DNA from: Rhodospirillaceae bacterium
GTDB lineage: Bacteria; Pseudomonadota; Alphaproteobacteria; Thalassobaculales; Thalassobaculaceae
DNA length: 64,000 nt
Direction of reading: 5' to 3'
Assembly (NCBI GenBank): GCA_018401495.1
Contig: JAGYJX010000010.1
Span: 186,001-250,000, forward strand
Shown: positions 48,243 through 56,639 of the stretch, piece by piece
Layout: every line of letters begins with the position of its first letter
Numbering within the stretch: the stretch's first letter is position 1
Position numbers and translations under genes: made by a program
The notes under the pieces: model-generated
Told to the model about the DNA's origin: nothing
The model's database searches: none
Seen by the model: only the letters and a program-made list of their open reading frames with translations

Positions 48243-49136
48243 TCAGCCGGGCTGGCCCAGCCGGTCGGCGAGGAAGTCCACGACGGCGCGAACCGACGGC
48301 AGCAGCCCGCGGCGGTGCGGCATCAGCAGCGTGGTGGTGACCGTCCCGGCGCTCCATCCCGGCAGGATCCGGATCAGCGCACCGCTGTCGACCGCGTCCC
48401 GGCAGATGCGTTCGGGCAGGCAGGCGACGCCGAGCCCGGCCGCCGCCGTCCGCAGCAGCGCCACCGACTCGTCGGCGACCAGACGCGGCCGCGGGGTCAC
48501 CGCCACCACGGTCCCGGCCCCGTCGTCCAGCCGCCAGGTCCCGGCCGACCGGCCGGTCAGCAGCGCGTCGTGTTCGCCGAGCGCGCTCGGGTGTCCGGGA
48601 ACCCCGCGCCGGGCGAGGTAGGCGGGCGACGCCACCGGCACGACGCGCTCCACCGCCAGCAGGCGCTGCACCATCGAGGAATCCGGCAGCGGCGCGAAAT
48701 GGCTGCGCACCGCGATGTCGAAACCTTCCTCCACCAGATCGACGAAGCGATCGGTCGCGTGCAGTTCGACCCGCACCCGGGGCAGCGCCTCGGCGAGCAG
48801 CGGCAGGCGGTCGGCGAGGTGAAACTGCACGACCGGGACCGCCGCGGTGATCCGCACGGTGCCGCTGGGCTCGGCGAGCCGGCTGCGCACCAGACCCTCG
48901 GCGGTCTCGGCCTCGATCACCGCGGCGCGGGCGTGGTCGTAGAAGCCGTGCCCGATGTCGGTCAGCGCGAAGCGCCGCGAGGTCCGGTGGATCAGCCTGG
49001 CGCCGAGGCTGGCCTCAAGCTCCGCGATGCGCTTGCTGACGGTCGATTTCGGGATGCCGGCGCGCCGGCCGGCGGCGGTGAAGCCGCCGCTGTCGACGGC
49101 CTGCACGAACAGCCGGAGGTCGTTGAGGTTGAGCAT
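48243..49136 (-). CDS. LysR family transcriptional regulator
   Basis: A 297-residue regulator with the N-terminal winged helix (LNDLRLFVQAVDSGGFTAAG, GIPKSTVSKRIAELEASLG, RTSRRFALTDIG) and a periplasmic-binding-like effector domain. It diverges from a glutathione transferase gene 126 bases away, the classical arrangement for a LysR regulator and its target. I prefer ATG 49136, right before the DNA-binding helix, over ATG 49154. Confidence 0.9.
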   Translation of the reverse strand: MLNLNDLRLFVQAVDSGGFTAAGRRAGIPKSTVSKRIAELEASLGARLIHRTSRRFALTDIGHGFYDHARAAVIEAETAEGLVRSRLAEPSGTVRITAAVPVVQFHLADRLPLLAEALPRVRVELHATDRFVDLVEEGFDIAVRSHFAPLPDSSMVQRLLAVERVVPVASPAYLARRGVPGHPSALGEHDALLTGRSAGTWRLDDGAGTVVAVTPRPRLVADESVALLRTAAAGLGVACLPERICRDAVDSGALIRILPGWSAGTVTTTLLMPHRRGLLPSVRAVVDFLADRLGQPG

Positions 49137-49262
49137 CCGCCTCTCATCGTCCACATGGATGGACGTTGAGTTTGAAATAGCCGCTCTTCAGGCGCAACGG
49201 CCAGGAATGCATGGTGTTCGCACCGAAGGCGGCGTGCCTTCGGACCGCGAACGGAGGCGATG

Positions 49263-49964
49263 ATGGAACCCATCCTTTTCTACGGCGTGCCGGAGGGCTG
49301 CTCTTTCGGATCGATCGTTGCGCTCGAATGGCTCGGCCGACCCTACCGGCTGTGCCGGATCGCGATGCCCGAGGAGGTGTCGGGCGCCCGCTACGCGCGC
49401 ATCAATCCGGTCGGCGAAACGCCGTCCCTGATGACCGCGCCCGGCGTCGTGGTCAGCGAGAGCCTGGCGATCCTCAACCACATCGGCGCGCGGGCGACCG
49501 AGTCCGGACTGGCCTTCCCGCAGGGCAGCCCCGGCTTCGACCGTCTGAACCAGGCGCTGGCGTTTCTCAACACCAGTTTCTTCAACGCCTTCACCCCGCT
49601 CTGGTACACGCTCGAGCGCGCCAGCGAGGGCGACGAGAAGCGCGTGCTGACCGACTACGGACGCAGCCTCGTGGTTCGGGCCCACTGCCATCTGGAGGCG
49701 ATGCTAAGCAGCCGGGAATGGCTGGTCGGGGACGGCCGCACGCTGGCCGACGCCTATTTCGCCGGGATCGCGCGCTGGGCCGACGTCCACCACGCGGTCG
49801 ACCGCCGTGACTTCCCCGGCCTGGACCGGCTGTACACGCGGCTGCGCGAGGATCCCGCGGTGCGCTTCGCCGACGCCATCGAGCACGAACGCCCGGCGCG
49901 GAGCGCCGGCGGCTTCGTCGGGCATGTCGGACTGGAGGAGGCGCTAGCGCTTTTGCCCGGGTGA
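49263..49964 (+). CDS. Glutathione S-transferase family protein
   Basis: A 233-residue GST. The thioredoxin-like N-domain runs ILFYGVPEGCSFGSIVALEW, with the glutathione-binding cis-Pro/acid signature NPVGETPSLMTAPGVVVSES. A helical C-domain follows (SREWLVGDGRTLADAYFAG). The usual catalytic Ser/Cys near the start may be Ser15 or Cys14 of the segment GCSFGS. ATG 49263 has GGAGG five bases upstream, better than ATG 49260. Probably controlled by the divergent LysR regulator. Substrate unknown. Confidence 0.85.
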   Translation: MEPILFYGVPEGCSFGSIVALEWLGRPYRLCRIAMPEEVSGARYARINPVGETPSLMTAPGVVVSESLAILNHIGARATESGLAFPQGSPGFDRLNQALAFLNTSFFNAFTPLWYTLERASEGDEKRVLTDYGRSLVVRAHCHLEAMLSSREWLVGDGRTLADAYFAGIARWADVHHAVDRRDFPGLDRLYTRLREDPAVRFADAIEHERPARSAGGFVGHVGLEEALALLPG

Positions 49965-49998
49965 GGCGGGCGCCGCGGGAGGATCTGCCGATGCGGGG

Positions 49999-50085
49999 TG
50001 GTGCGGGCGGTCGGACTCGAACCGACACTCTGTCACCAGAACTGGATTTTGAGTCCAGCGCGTCTACCGATTCCGCCACGCCCGC
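49999..50085 (-). tRNA. tRNA-Leu(CAA)
   Basis: An 87-base cloverleaf with encoded CCA. Acceptor GCGGGCG pairs with CGCCCGC, the anticodon stem CTGGA/TCCAG encloses the loop CTCAAAA with anticodon CAA (reads UUG), and the T arm is GTCGG-TTCGACT-CCGAC. The long variable arm (TCTG...CAGA stem) is typical of a class II leucine tRNA. No integrase or attachment-site duplication is seen next to it. Confidence 0.95.
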
Positions 50086-50142
50086 GGCGCCGAATTCCTA
50101 CTACGGCTGGCGCCGGCGATCGACCAAAAAGTTGTGACCTCG

Positions 50143-51170
50143 TCAGTGCAGGAACGCCAGCAGCACGTAGCGGGTGCCGCGAGTCACCGGCCGGGCCTCG
50201 TGCAGCAGCGAGCACGAGAACACCACCGCCTCGCCGGCCGCCGGGCGATAGCCGACATCGCCGTACTCCGGGAACACCAGGTGGCCGCCGTCGTACTCGC
50301 CGGTGTTGAGGTTGAGGGTGATCGCGAACCGACGGGTCCGGCCGGCGCTCGAGGTGTTGTCGCGGTGCGGGCGGAAGTGCCCGCCCTCGTCGGCCTCGTA
50401 GCGCACGATCTTGAACAGCTCATGGCGCTGGATCGGCGAGTGGGTGGCGCGCACGATCTCGGGGATCACCCGGCGCTGGAAAATGTGCCGGATCTCGGCC
50501 TCGAGCGGCGAGCCGCCGGGCACCACGTGGTCGCGGCGCACCTTGACCTCGGCGTCGGACAGCAGCACCGACTGGCCTTTGACCTGCTGCAGGAATCCGG
50601 ACGGCTCGTTGCCCTCGCTGTCGTGGACGTGCATGAGCCAGCGGCACCAATCCGGCGACAGCACGTCGGGGATCACCATCACCGGGGCCTGGACGGCCGG
50701 GGCGTCGCGGAACGCCGTCGCCGGCAATCGGGCGTGGACCAGGGCGAGGCAGGCCTCGGCGTGGCTTGCGGGATCCCCGTCGAGCGGCATCAGGGCCGCC
50801 AGCCGCGACGCCCGGTCGAACACCGCCGTCGCCGGTCCGGAGAGGCCGAGGTTGTGGGCGAGGCGCTCGCCGGCGTCCGCCAGCTGGACGACAGCGGCGA
50901 CGGGCCGGGCGGCGGCGACCGTGCCGGCCCGCCGGGGCGGACGACGAAGAGGTCCGCCCCGGCGGAAGCGAAGCCGTCGGCGAGCGCGCCGAGCGCCTCC
51001 GCCACCGGCCCGGGGTCGCCGGTGGTTGCGGCGACGTGCACCACAGCGGTCCTCCCGGCCATGCGGGTGATCGGCTTCGGCTTGCCGTCGGCGCCCAGGA
51101 GTTCGACGACCGGGGCGACGTCGCCGACGTCGAACCAGGGATGGAGGGGTGGCTTCTGCATGCCGGGCAT
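50143..51170 (-). CDS. Peroxiredoxin-like / 2OG-Fe(II) oxygenase fusion protein (one frame break)
   Basis: About 342 residues. The N-terminal ~115 residues resemble a thioredoxin/AhpC-type fold (PLHPWFDVGDVAPVVELLG, GRTAVVHVAATTGDPGPVAE, DLFVVRP) without an obvious peroxidatic Cys. The C-terminal half is a prolyl-4-hydroxylase-type oxygenase: metal ligands in GGHFRPHRDNT (His and Asp) and LLHEARPVTRGTRYVLLAF (His, then Arg for 2-oxoglutarate). Frame changes near 50935, after which GTVAAARPVAAVVQLADAGE continues to VFDRASRLAALMPL. Starts at 51170 or 51161 are possible. The combination suggests a redox-linked hydroxylase; partner and substrate are unknown. Confidence 0.75.
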
Positions 51171-51285
51171 CTTGGCGGCCCCGGGCGGCGGCGGCAACGC
51201 CGTCGCGCGCCGGTCCGGTGCCGGGCGACGGAACGCGGCGGCTGCGGCGTTGGAGACCTCAGGGGACGGCGGACGGAGGTGACTC

Positions 51286-51630
51286 ATGAAGTCGTGCGTG
51301 ACTGGTTCTCTCGTCGTCCTCGCTGTCCTGACCGGGTTCGCCGTGGCGTCGCCGGGTCCGGCGCGGGCCGATTCCATCGGGCTCGGATGGTACTTCTCCG
51401 ACGGCGATCGCGACGATCGTAGCCGTCAGCACGGCCGCCGTCACCACCGGGAGTCCTGGCATCATCGCGACGGCTGGCGGGACTATGGCCGCCATCGCCG
51501 CCAGGGCCCGCCGCCCTGGGCCTACGTCCACCCGCACCGCCACGGCCATCCCTACGCGCGCCCGCACGCCCGGCACTGCCAGATGATGTGGAGCCATTGG
51601 CACCAGGGCTTCGTGCGGGTCTGCCGCTGA
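51286..51630 (+). CDS. Small secreted His/Arg-rich protein
   Basis: A 114-residue protein of no named family. The strong ribosome site GGAGG lies at ideal distance from ATG 51286. The signal peptide (CVTGSLVVLAVLTGFAVASP) is probably cleaved near ARA-DSIGLG. The mature ~85 residues contain about sixteen His and many Arg, Trp and Tyr, in clusters such as HGRRHHRESWHHRDGW and HPHRHGHPYARPHARHC. Such composition suits metal binding or an interaction with acidic polymers in the periplasm. It lies divergently from the oxygenase fusion. Confidence 0.7.
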   Translation: MKSCVTGSLVVLAVLTGFAVASPGPARADSIGLGWYFSDGDRDDRSRQHGRRHHRESWHHRDGWRDYGRHRRQGPPPWAYVHPHRHGHPYARPHARHCQMMWSHWHQGFVRVCR

Positions 51631-52036
51631 CCCACCGCGGCGCGCTTGCCCGTGGAGCGGCGGGTGGCTCCCGGCTCGCGCTGCGCTTGGCCGGGATGAC
51701 GAGGGTGGGGAGGCGCATGCACGATCCCAGCGGCGTCATCAGGCCAACGTTCAGGTCCCCGTCGCTGTCGGGGCGGGTCCGGCTCGCGCTGCGGTTGGCC
51801 GGTGCGTCCCTTCCATGTCGTCACCCCGGAAGCCGCGGCGAAGCCGCGGCTATCCGGGGCCCATGGCGCGACCGGGGCTTGCCGATGGCCCGCCGGCGGA
51901 GCGGCGGGTCCCGGCCGCCGCGCGCCGCCGCCGTGTGACGCCGCGTGTCAAAGCGGAGGCGCCGGAGCCGGCGGCTTGCGGGTCCCGGCGGGCGCTGCTA
52001 TCCGGGGCGGGCGCGTCACCCGCTGGGGCTCCATCC
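51631..52036. repeat. Gene-free stretch with dispersed intergenic repeats
   Basis: No credible gene is seen in these 406 bases. They carry related repeat pieces: GGCTCGCGCTGCGCTTGGCC with GGGATGACGA near 51671, a second copy GGCTCGCGCTGCGGTTGGCC at 51781, and a strong hairpin at 51824-51859 with outer arms CCCCGGA/TCCGGGG and inner arms AGCCGCGGC/GCCGCGGCT. Two more GGCGGGTCCCGGC-like pieces follow. The same words occur at 31.6-31.7 kb. Open frames here extending into the next genes are artefacts of GC content. Confidence 0.7.
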
Positions 52037-52618
52037 ATGCTGCGTCCGTTCTACCATTGGACCCTCCGGGTCGCCGCCGACAAGCGCGCCGACTGGTGGC
52101 TGGCCCTGGTGTCCTTCGTCGAGAGCTCGGTGTTCCCGATCCCGCCGGACGTGATGATCGTGCCGATGGTGCTGGCCGACCGCAGCCGGGCGTGGCGGAT
52201 CGCGACGATCTGCACCCTGGCATCGGTGGCCGGAGGCGTGCTCGGCTACGCCATCGGCAGCCTGTTCTTCGACGCCCTCGGCAAGCCGATCCTCGACCTC
52301 TACGGCTACGCCGACAAGTTCGCCAGCTTCGCGGCGAGCTACAACGAATGGGGCGCCTGGATCGTGTTCGGCGCCGGACTGACGCCGTTCCCCTACAAGG
52401 TCATCACCATCGCCAGCGGCGTCACCCAGCTCGACCTGCTGGTGTTCGTGGTCGCCTCGGTCGTTGCGCGGGGGATGCGGTTCTTCGCGGTGGCGGGACT
52501 GTTGTGGTGGTTCGGACCGCCGATCCGCCGGTTCCTCGAGCGTTACCTGGGGGCGGTGACCTTCGCGTTCTTCGCGCTCCTGATCGGCGGTTTCGTCGCC
52601 CTCCGATACGCCTTCTGA
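52037..52618 (+). CDS. YqaA/DedA-family membrane protein
   Basis: A 193-residue integral membrane protein with the SNARE-associated (DedA-like) core: SFVESSVFPIPPDVMIVPMV, GGVLGYAIGSLFFD, FGAGLTPFPYKVITIASGV and RFFAVAGLLWWFG. The Pro/Thr/Arg positions of this family are tied to lipid-carrier flipping and membrane homeostasis. ATG 52037 is chosen as the first Met before the hydrophobic core, since upstream in-frame sequence is repeat-derived. dsbB follows two bases after the stop. Confidence 0.85.
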   Translation: MLRPFYHWTLRVAADKRADWWLALVSFVESSVFPIPPDVMIVPMVLADRSRAWRIATICTLASVAGGVLGYAIGSLFFDALGKPILDLYGYADKFASFAASYNEWGAWIVFGAGLTPFPYKVITIASGVTQLDLLVFVVASVVARGMRFFAVAGLLWWFGPPIRRFLERYLGAVTFAFFALLIGGFVALRYAF

Positions 52619-52620
52619 GC

Positions 52621-53124
52621 GTGGGCCGCGCCGTTCCCCTTGCCGGGTTGCTGATCGCCGTCGCCTCGGCGGCGGCGCTGGGGCTGGCGTTCCTCGGCCA
52701 GTATCGCTTCGACCTTCATCCTTGCGTCCTCTGCATCTGGCAGCGCTGGCCGCACGGCGCGGCGGTGCTCCTCGGCCTCGCCGCCTGGGCCTTGCGCGGC
52801 CGCCCGACGGTGTCGATGTCGTTGCTCGGCCTCGCGGTGGTGGCGGAGTTGGCGACCGGCGGCATCGGCGCGTTCCACGTCGGGGTCGAGCAGGGCTGGT
52901 GGCAGGGCACCGCCGGCTGCGGCGCGGTCGCGGCGGCCGACGATCTCGCGTCGTTGAGGGCGCTGGTGATGGTGCAGCCGGTGGTGCGGTGCGACGACGT
53001 GGCGTTCGCGTTGTTCGGGCTATCGATGGCAGGCTGGAACGTGGTGTTGGCGGTTGCCCTGGCCGGGATCGGGACCGCCGCCATCGCCCGGGACGCCATC
53101 AACGGCAAGGAGGATCGCCCATGA
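52621..53124 (+). CDS. dsbB: Disulfide bond formation protein B
   Basis: A 167-residue four-helix inner-membrane oxidoreductase that reoxidises DsbA and passes electrons to quinone. The first periplasmic loop has the C-x2-C pair in HPCVLCIWQRWPH with the quinone-site Arg. The second Cys pair is spread over GTAGCGAV and VVRCDD. The start is GTG 52621. The stop overlaps the coq7 start by four bases (ATGA), tying quinone-dependent DsbB to a ubiquinone-synthesis gene. No dsbA in the window. Confidence 0.9.
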   Translation: MGRAVPLAGLLIAVASAAALGLAFLGQYRFDLHPCVLCIWQRWPHGAAVLLGLAAWALRGRPTVSMSLLGLAVVAELATGGIGAFHVGVEQGWWQGTAGCGAVAAADDLASLRALVMVQPVVRCDDVAFALFGLSMAGWNVVLAVALAGIGTAAIARDAINGKEDRP

Positions 53125-53693
53125 CCCGCCAGACCGACGCCGGCCGTCGCCAACGCCCGGAACGCCTGCCCGGAGGCCTCTCGCGCCAGGCGCTGGTCGA
53201 CCGGATCGTGCGCGTCGACCACGCCGGCGAGTATGGCGCCCAGCGCATCTACGAGGGCCAGCTGGCGGTGCTCGGCCGCCGCCCGAGCGCCAAGACGATC
53301 CGCCACATGAAGGAGCAGGAAGACCGCCACCTGGCGGCCTTCGAGACGCTGATCCGTCAGCGCCGGGTGCGCCCCACCATCCTGCACCCGATCTGGCGGG
53401 TCGCCGGATTCGCGCTTGGCGCCGGCACCGCCCTGCTCGGCGAGAAGGCGGCGATGGCCTGTACTGTCGCGGTCGAGGAGGTGATCGACGATCACTACCG
53501 CCGCCAGGCCGAGGCGCTCGGCGACGACGAGGCCGAGTTGAAGGCCACGATCGAGGAGTTCCGCGCCGAGGAGGCCGAGCACGCCGATATCGGCCGCGAG
53601 CACGGTGGCGAGGACGCGGTCGGCTACCCGGTCATGCGGGCCGCCATCCGCGCCGGCTCGCGCGCGGCGATCTGGCTGAGCGAGCGGTTCTGA
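53121..53693 (+). CDS. coq7: Demethoxyubiquinone hydroxylase
   Basis: A 190-residue di-iron enzyme of the last hydroxylation in ubiquinone synthesis. The ligands appear in the ferritin-like pattern: HAGEYGAQRIYEG, KEQEDRHLAAFE, AVEEVIDDHYRRQ and EEAEHADIGREH. ATG 53121 is preceded by AAGGAGG and overlaps dsbB. The C-terminal amphipathic helix AIRAGSRAAIWLSERF should bind the membrane. It belongs to the aerobic Coq7 type. Intact. Confidence 0.93.
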   Translation: MTRQTDAGRRQRPERLPGGLSRQALVDRIVRVDHAGEYGAQRIYEGQLAVLGRRPSAKTIRHMKEQEDRHLAAFETLIRQRRVRPTILHPIWRVAGFALGAGTALLGEKAAMACTVAVEEVIDDHYRRQAEALGDDEAELKATIEEFRAEEAEHADIGREHGGEDAVGYPVMRAAIRAGSRAAIWLSERF

Positions 53694-53710
53694 GGCCGGC
53701 GGTGGGGCCG

Positions 53711-54247
53711 ATGGTCGTCGTGGCTGACCGGACGGCCCGCTGGCGGCCGGCGAGGCTGGACGACGTCGCGCGGATCGCTGGCCTGTCGAATTCCATCCAC
53801 ACCCTGTTCCCCGAGCGCGAGGAGATCTTCGCGGAGAAGATCCGCCTGTCGCCGGCGGGCTGCCACGCGCTCGAGTCCGACGGAGACATCGTCGGCTACA
53901 TCCTCAGCCATCCGTGGCGGCGTCACAGCCCGGCGCCCCTGGACAGCCTGCTGGGGGCGCTGCCGGCCAACGCGGACTGCTGGTACATCCACGATCTGGG
54001 GATGGGCCCGGGCGCGCGTGGAACCGGTGCCGCGACCGAGATCGCCGGCCGGATCATCCGGGCGGCCGAGCGCGAGGGGCTCCCGGTGGTGGCGCTGGTC
54101 GCGGTCGCCGGCGCCGACGGCTACTGGCGCAAGCTCGGGTTCGGTGAGGTCGTGGTGGACGGGCTCGCCGCCAAGCTGCGGGAGTACGGCGCGGACGCGG
54201 TCTACATGGAGCTGCCGCTGGCTGCCGGCGGCGAGCCGCGGCCCTAG
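53711..54247 (+). CDS. GNAT family N-acetyltransferase
   Basis: A 178-residue acetyltransferase. The acetyl-CoA loop is GPGARGTGAATEIAGRII (motif A, R-x2-G-x-G/A) after the strand CWYIHDLGMG. Motif B ends with ADGYWRKLGFGEVV. ATG 53711 follows GTGGGG and lies 17 bases after coq7. The target amine is unknown; a SIHTLFPEREEIFAEKI segment precedes the fold. Confidence 0.8.
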   Translation: MVVVADRTARWRPARLDDVARIAGLSNSIHTLFPEREEIFAEKIRLSPAGCHALESDGDIVGYILSHPWRRHSPAPLDSLLGALPANADCWYIHDLGMGPGARGTGAATEIAGRIIRAAEREGLPVVALVAVAGADGYWRKLGFGEVVVDGLAAKLREYGADAVYMELPLAAGGEPRP

Positions 54248-54257
54248 AACGCCGGCC

Positions 54258-54860
54258 CTAAAACGCCGGCAGGGTGGCGATCGCCGGGCGGCTGCCGTCG
54301 TCGTCCTGCTCCAGCTCGATGTCCCAGTACAGATAGTCGCGCCAGCTCTCGTGCAGGTAGTTCGGCGGGAAGCCGCGGCCGGCGTCCTGCAGGTCGTAGG
54401 CGGTCGGCTGGCGCGGCGTCGCCTGGGGAATCATGCCGATGTCGCGCGGCATGCGGTTGCCCTTGCGCAGATTGCAGGCGCCGCAGGCCGTCACGACGTT
54501 GTCCCAGCTGGTCCGGCCACCGCGCGAGCGCGGCACGACGTGGTCGAAGGTCAGGTCCTGGGTCGGGAACCGGTCGCCGCAATACTGGCAGGCGAAGCGG
54601 TCGCGCAGGAACACGTTGAAGCGCGTGAACGCCGGCCGCCGCGACTGGTGGACGTATTCCTTGAGCGCGATCACGCTCGGCAGGCGCATCTCGAAGCTCG
54701 GGCTGCGCACCACGGTGTCGTATTGCGAGACGATGTTGACACGGTCCAGGAACACCGCCTTGACGGCGTCCTGCCAGCACCAGAGCGACAGCGGAAAGTA
54801 CGAGAGCGGCCGGAAATCGGCGTTGAGGACAAGCGCGGGTGCGTTGTCCGGGCCGGTCAC
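54258..54860 (-). CDS. HNH endonuclease
   Basis: A 200-residue protein with a zinc-binding HNH core: FACQYCGDRF, FDHVVPRSRGG, NVVTACGACNLRKG; the conserved D-H and N-x8-H/N-like positions are intact. The N-terminus LVLNADFRPLSYFPLSLWCW matches a widespread single-copy alphaproteobacterial group that is not linked to phage or restriction. GTG 54860 has GGAGG eight bases upstream; the reading up to 54938 is unlikely. The cellular role of this group is unknown. Confidence 0.88.
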   Translation of the reverse strand: MTGPDNAPALVLNADFRPLSYFPLSLWCWQDAVKAVFLDRVNIVSQYDTVVRSPSFEMRLPSVIALKEYVHQSRRPAFTRFNVFLRDRFACQYCGDRFPTQDLTFDHVVPRSRGGRTSWDNVVTACGACNLRKGNRMPRDIGMIPQATPRQPTAYDLQDAGRGFPPNYLHESWRDYLYWDIELEQDDDGSRPAIATLPAF

Positions 54861-55074
54861 CCCACCGCCCTCCGTATGGTGTCGACGGGGAGGCGGCGGT
54901 AGAGACTCGCCGAGGGCTGCGGCCTCTGCCGCCACCACATCTTGAGTGTCTGCCTCGTCGTCATCCCGTCGATCGCTTCCCTACAAGGAAATTCCGGGGC
55001 GTCGCGCGTCCTGTATAACTAAATGTTGTTACAGTTTCATGCCCGCCGCAAGACCGTCGAAGGCCGCGCGATCC

Positions 55075-55728
55075 TCATACAGATAGCACGCGTTTCAGGA
55101 ATCCAACGCCCAGGCGCAGGCCATCCTCGTCGATGCCGTGGGCAAGGCCCGGCCGGGCGTGGGATTCCACCGGGATTCCCGCCGACCTCAGCGACTGCTC
55201 GGCGGCGGTCATGGCGCTGAAGGGCACGATCGGGTCGGCGGTTCCATGGACGAGCATCACCGGCGGCTTGGCCGTCGCCTCGGCGGTCAGGGCGTCCGCG
55301 CCGATCAGCGCGCCGGAATAGCCGAGCACGCCGGCAATCGCCACCGGCCGGCGCGGCGCGGTGTAGAGCGCGGTCATGGTGCCCTGGCTGAACCCCACCA
55401 GCGCCAACCGGTCGGGTCCGAGGCCGAGGCGCTCCAGTTCGCGGTCGAGGAAGGCGTTCAGCACCGGGGCCGCCGCCTGCACCCCGGCCAGCATGGCGGC
55501 CGGGCGGCGATCCTGGAGGCTGAACCACTGGTAGCCGTAGGGCGCCATGTCGCAGGCCTCCGGCGCGTTCGGCGACACGAAGGCCACCCCCGGCAGCAGC
55601 GGAGCCCACATCGGCGCCAGGCCGATCAGGTCGTTGCCGTCGGCGCCGACGCCGTGCAGCATCACCACCAGCGCCTTCGCGGGGCCGCCATCCGCGGGTC
55701 CGAGGCGGGGGCCGTCCAGCTCGATCAT
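55075..55728 (-). CDS. Phospholipase/carboxylesterase family hydrolase
   Basis: A 217-residue alpha/beta hydrolase of the YpfH/lysophospholipase-like (PF02230) group. Blocks are VVMLHGVGADGNDLIGLAP, the nucleophile elbow GFSQGTM, the acid in HGTADPIVPF and His in GLAHGIDEDGL. No signal peptide is present, so it acts in the cytoplasm on small esters. Divergent from gluQ with 64 bases between. Intact. Confidence 0.88.
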   Translation of the reverse strand: MIELDGPRLGPADGGPAKALVVMLHGVGADGNDLIGLAPMWAPLLPGVAFVSPNAPEACDMAPYGYQWFSLQDRRPAAMLAGVQAAAPVLNAFLDRELERLGLGPDRLALVGFSQGTMTALYTAPRRPVAIAGVLGYSGALIGADALTAEATAKPPVMLVHGTADPIVPFSAMTAAEQSLRSAGIPVESHARPGLAHGIDEDGLRLGVGFLKRVLSV

Positions 55729-55792
55729 GCGGGCTCCTTCATCGAAAGACGCCGGACCGTAGCGGCCCCGCCTGATCTGTCACCATGCCGGC

Positions 55793-56632
55793 ATGACCGT
55801 CGTCACCCGTTTCGCCCCGAGCCCGACCGGCCTGCTGCACCTCGGCCACGCCTATTCGGCGTTGCTGTCGCACGACGCCGCGCGGGCGGCGGGCGGGCGC
55901 TTCCTGCTGCGCGTCGAGGACATCGACCGGGCCCGTTGCCGCGAGGAGTTCGTGACGGCGATCGACGACGACCTCGGCTGGCTCGGCCTGGACTGGGAAC
56001 GGCCGGTGCGCCGGCAGTCCGCGCACATGGCCGACTACCAGGCGGCCCTCGATCGGCTCGACGCCATGGGCCTGCTGTACCCGTGCTTCCTCAGTCGCCG
56101 GGAGCTCGACGCCGCGCTGTCGGCGCCGCACCACCGTCCGATGATGGGGCCGGAGGGCCCGGTGGTGGTCGACGCCGACCGGCTGCTGCCGGAGGCTGAG
56201 CGGGCGGCGCGGCTGGCCGCCGGCGAACCCTACGCCCTGCGCCTGCGGATGCGGGACGCGGTCGCGCGCGCCGGCGCGCTGACCTGGCACGACGACGGCC
56301 ACGGCCGGCAGACAGCCGATCCCGCGGCGTTCGGCGACGTCGTGCTGGCCCGCAAGGATACCCCGGCCAGCTACCACCTCGCGGTGACCGTCGACGACGC
56401 GCTGCAGGGCGTCACGCTGGTGGTGCGCGGCGAGGATCTGTTCCAGGCGACCCATGTGCACCGGCTGCTGCAGGCGCTGCTCGACCTGCCGACGCCGCGC
56501 TACCGCCACCACCGCCTGCTGACCGATCCCGAGGGCAGGCGCTACGCCAAGCGCGATCGCAGCCTCACCTTGCGCGCCTTGCGCGAGGCCGGCGGCACCC
56601 CGTCGGAGATCCGGGCGATGATCGGGCTGTGA
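55793..56632 (+). CDS. gluQ: Glutamyl-Q tRNA(Asp) synthetase
   Basis: A 279-residue truncated glutamyl-tRNA synthetase paralogue that attaches glutamate to queuosine in tRNA-Asp. The class I signatures are FAPSPTGLLHLGHAYSALLS and the KMSKS-like YAKRDRSLTL. The anticodon-binding domain is absent, as expected. Oddity: the zinc-site C-x-C of this family is reduced to PCFLSRREL, and later ligands are missing (APHHRPMMGPEG follows), so the enzyme probably folds without zinc. Ends eight bases from the convergent phosphoesterase. Confidence 0.9.
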   Translation: MTVVTRFAPSPTGLLHLGHAYSALLSHDAARAAGGRFLLRVEDIDRARCREEFVTAIDDDLGWLGLDWERPVRRQSAHMADYQAALDRLDAMGLLYPCFLSRRELDAALSAPHHRPMMGPEGPVVVDADRLLPEAERAARLAAGEPYALRLRMRDAVARAGALTWHDDGHGRQTADPAAFGDVVLARKDTPASYHLAVTVDDALQGVTLVVRGEDLFQATHVHRLLQALLDLPTPRYRHHRLLTDPEGRRYAKRDRSLTLRALREAGGTPSEIRAMIGL

Positions 56633-56639
56633 GAGGCCC

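Noticed and set aside
49999..50085. Integration site at tRNA-Leu
   Set aside because: No integrase, no repeated tRNA 3' end and no change in gene style on either side.
54242..54275. Short direct repeat AACGCCGGC at the end of the GNAT and HNH genes
   Set aside because: Two copies of nine bases across convergent stops; most likely chance in GC-rich DNA.
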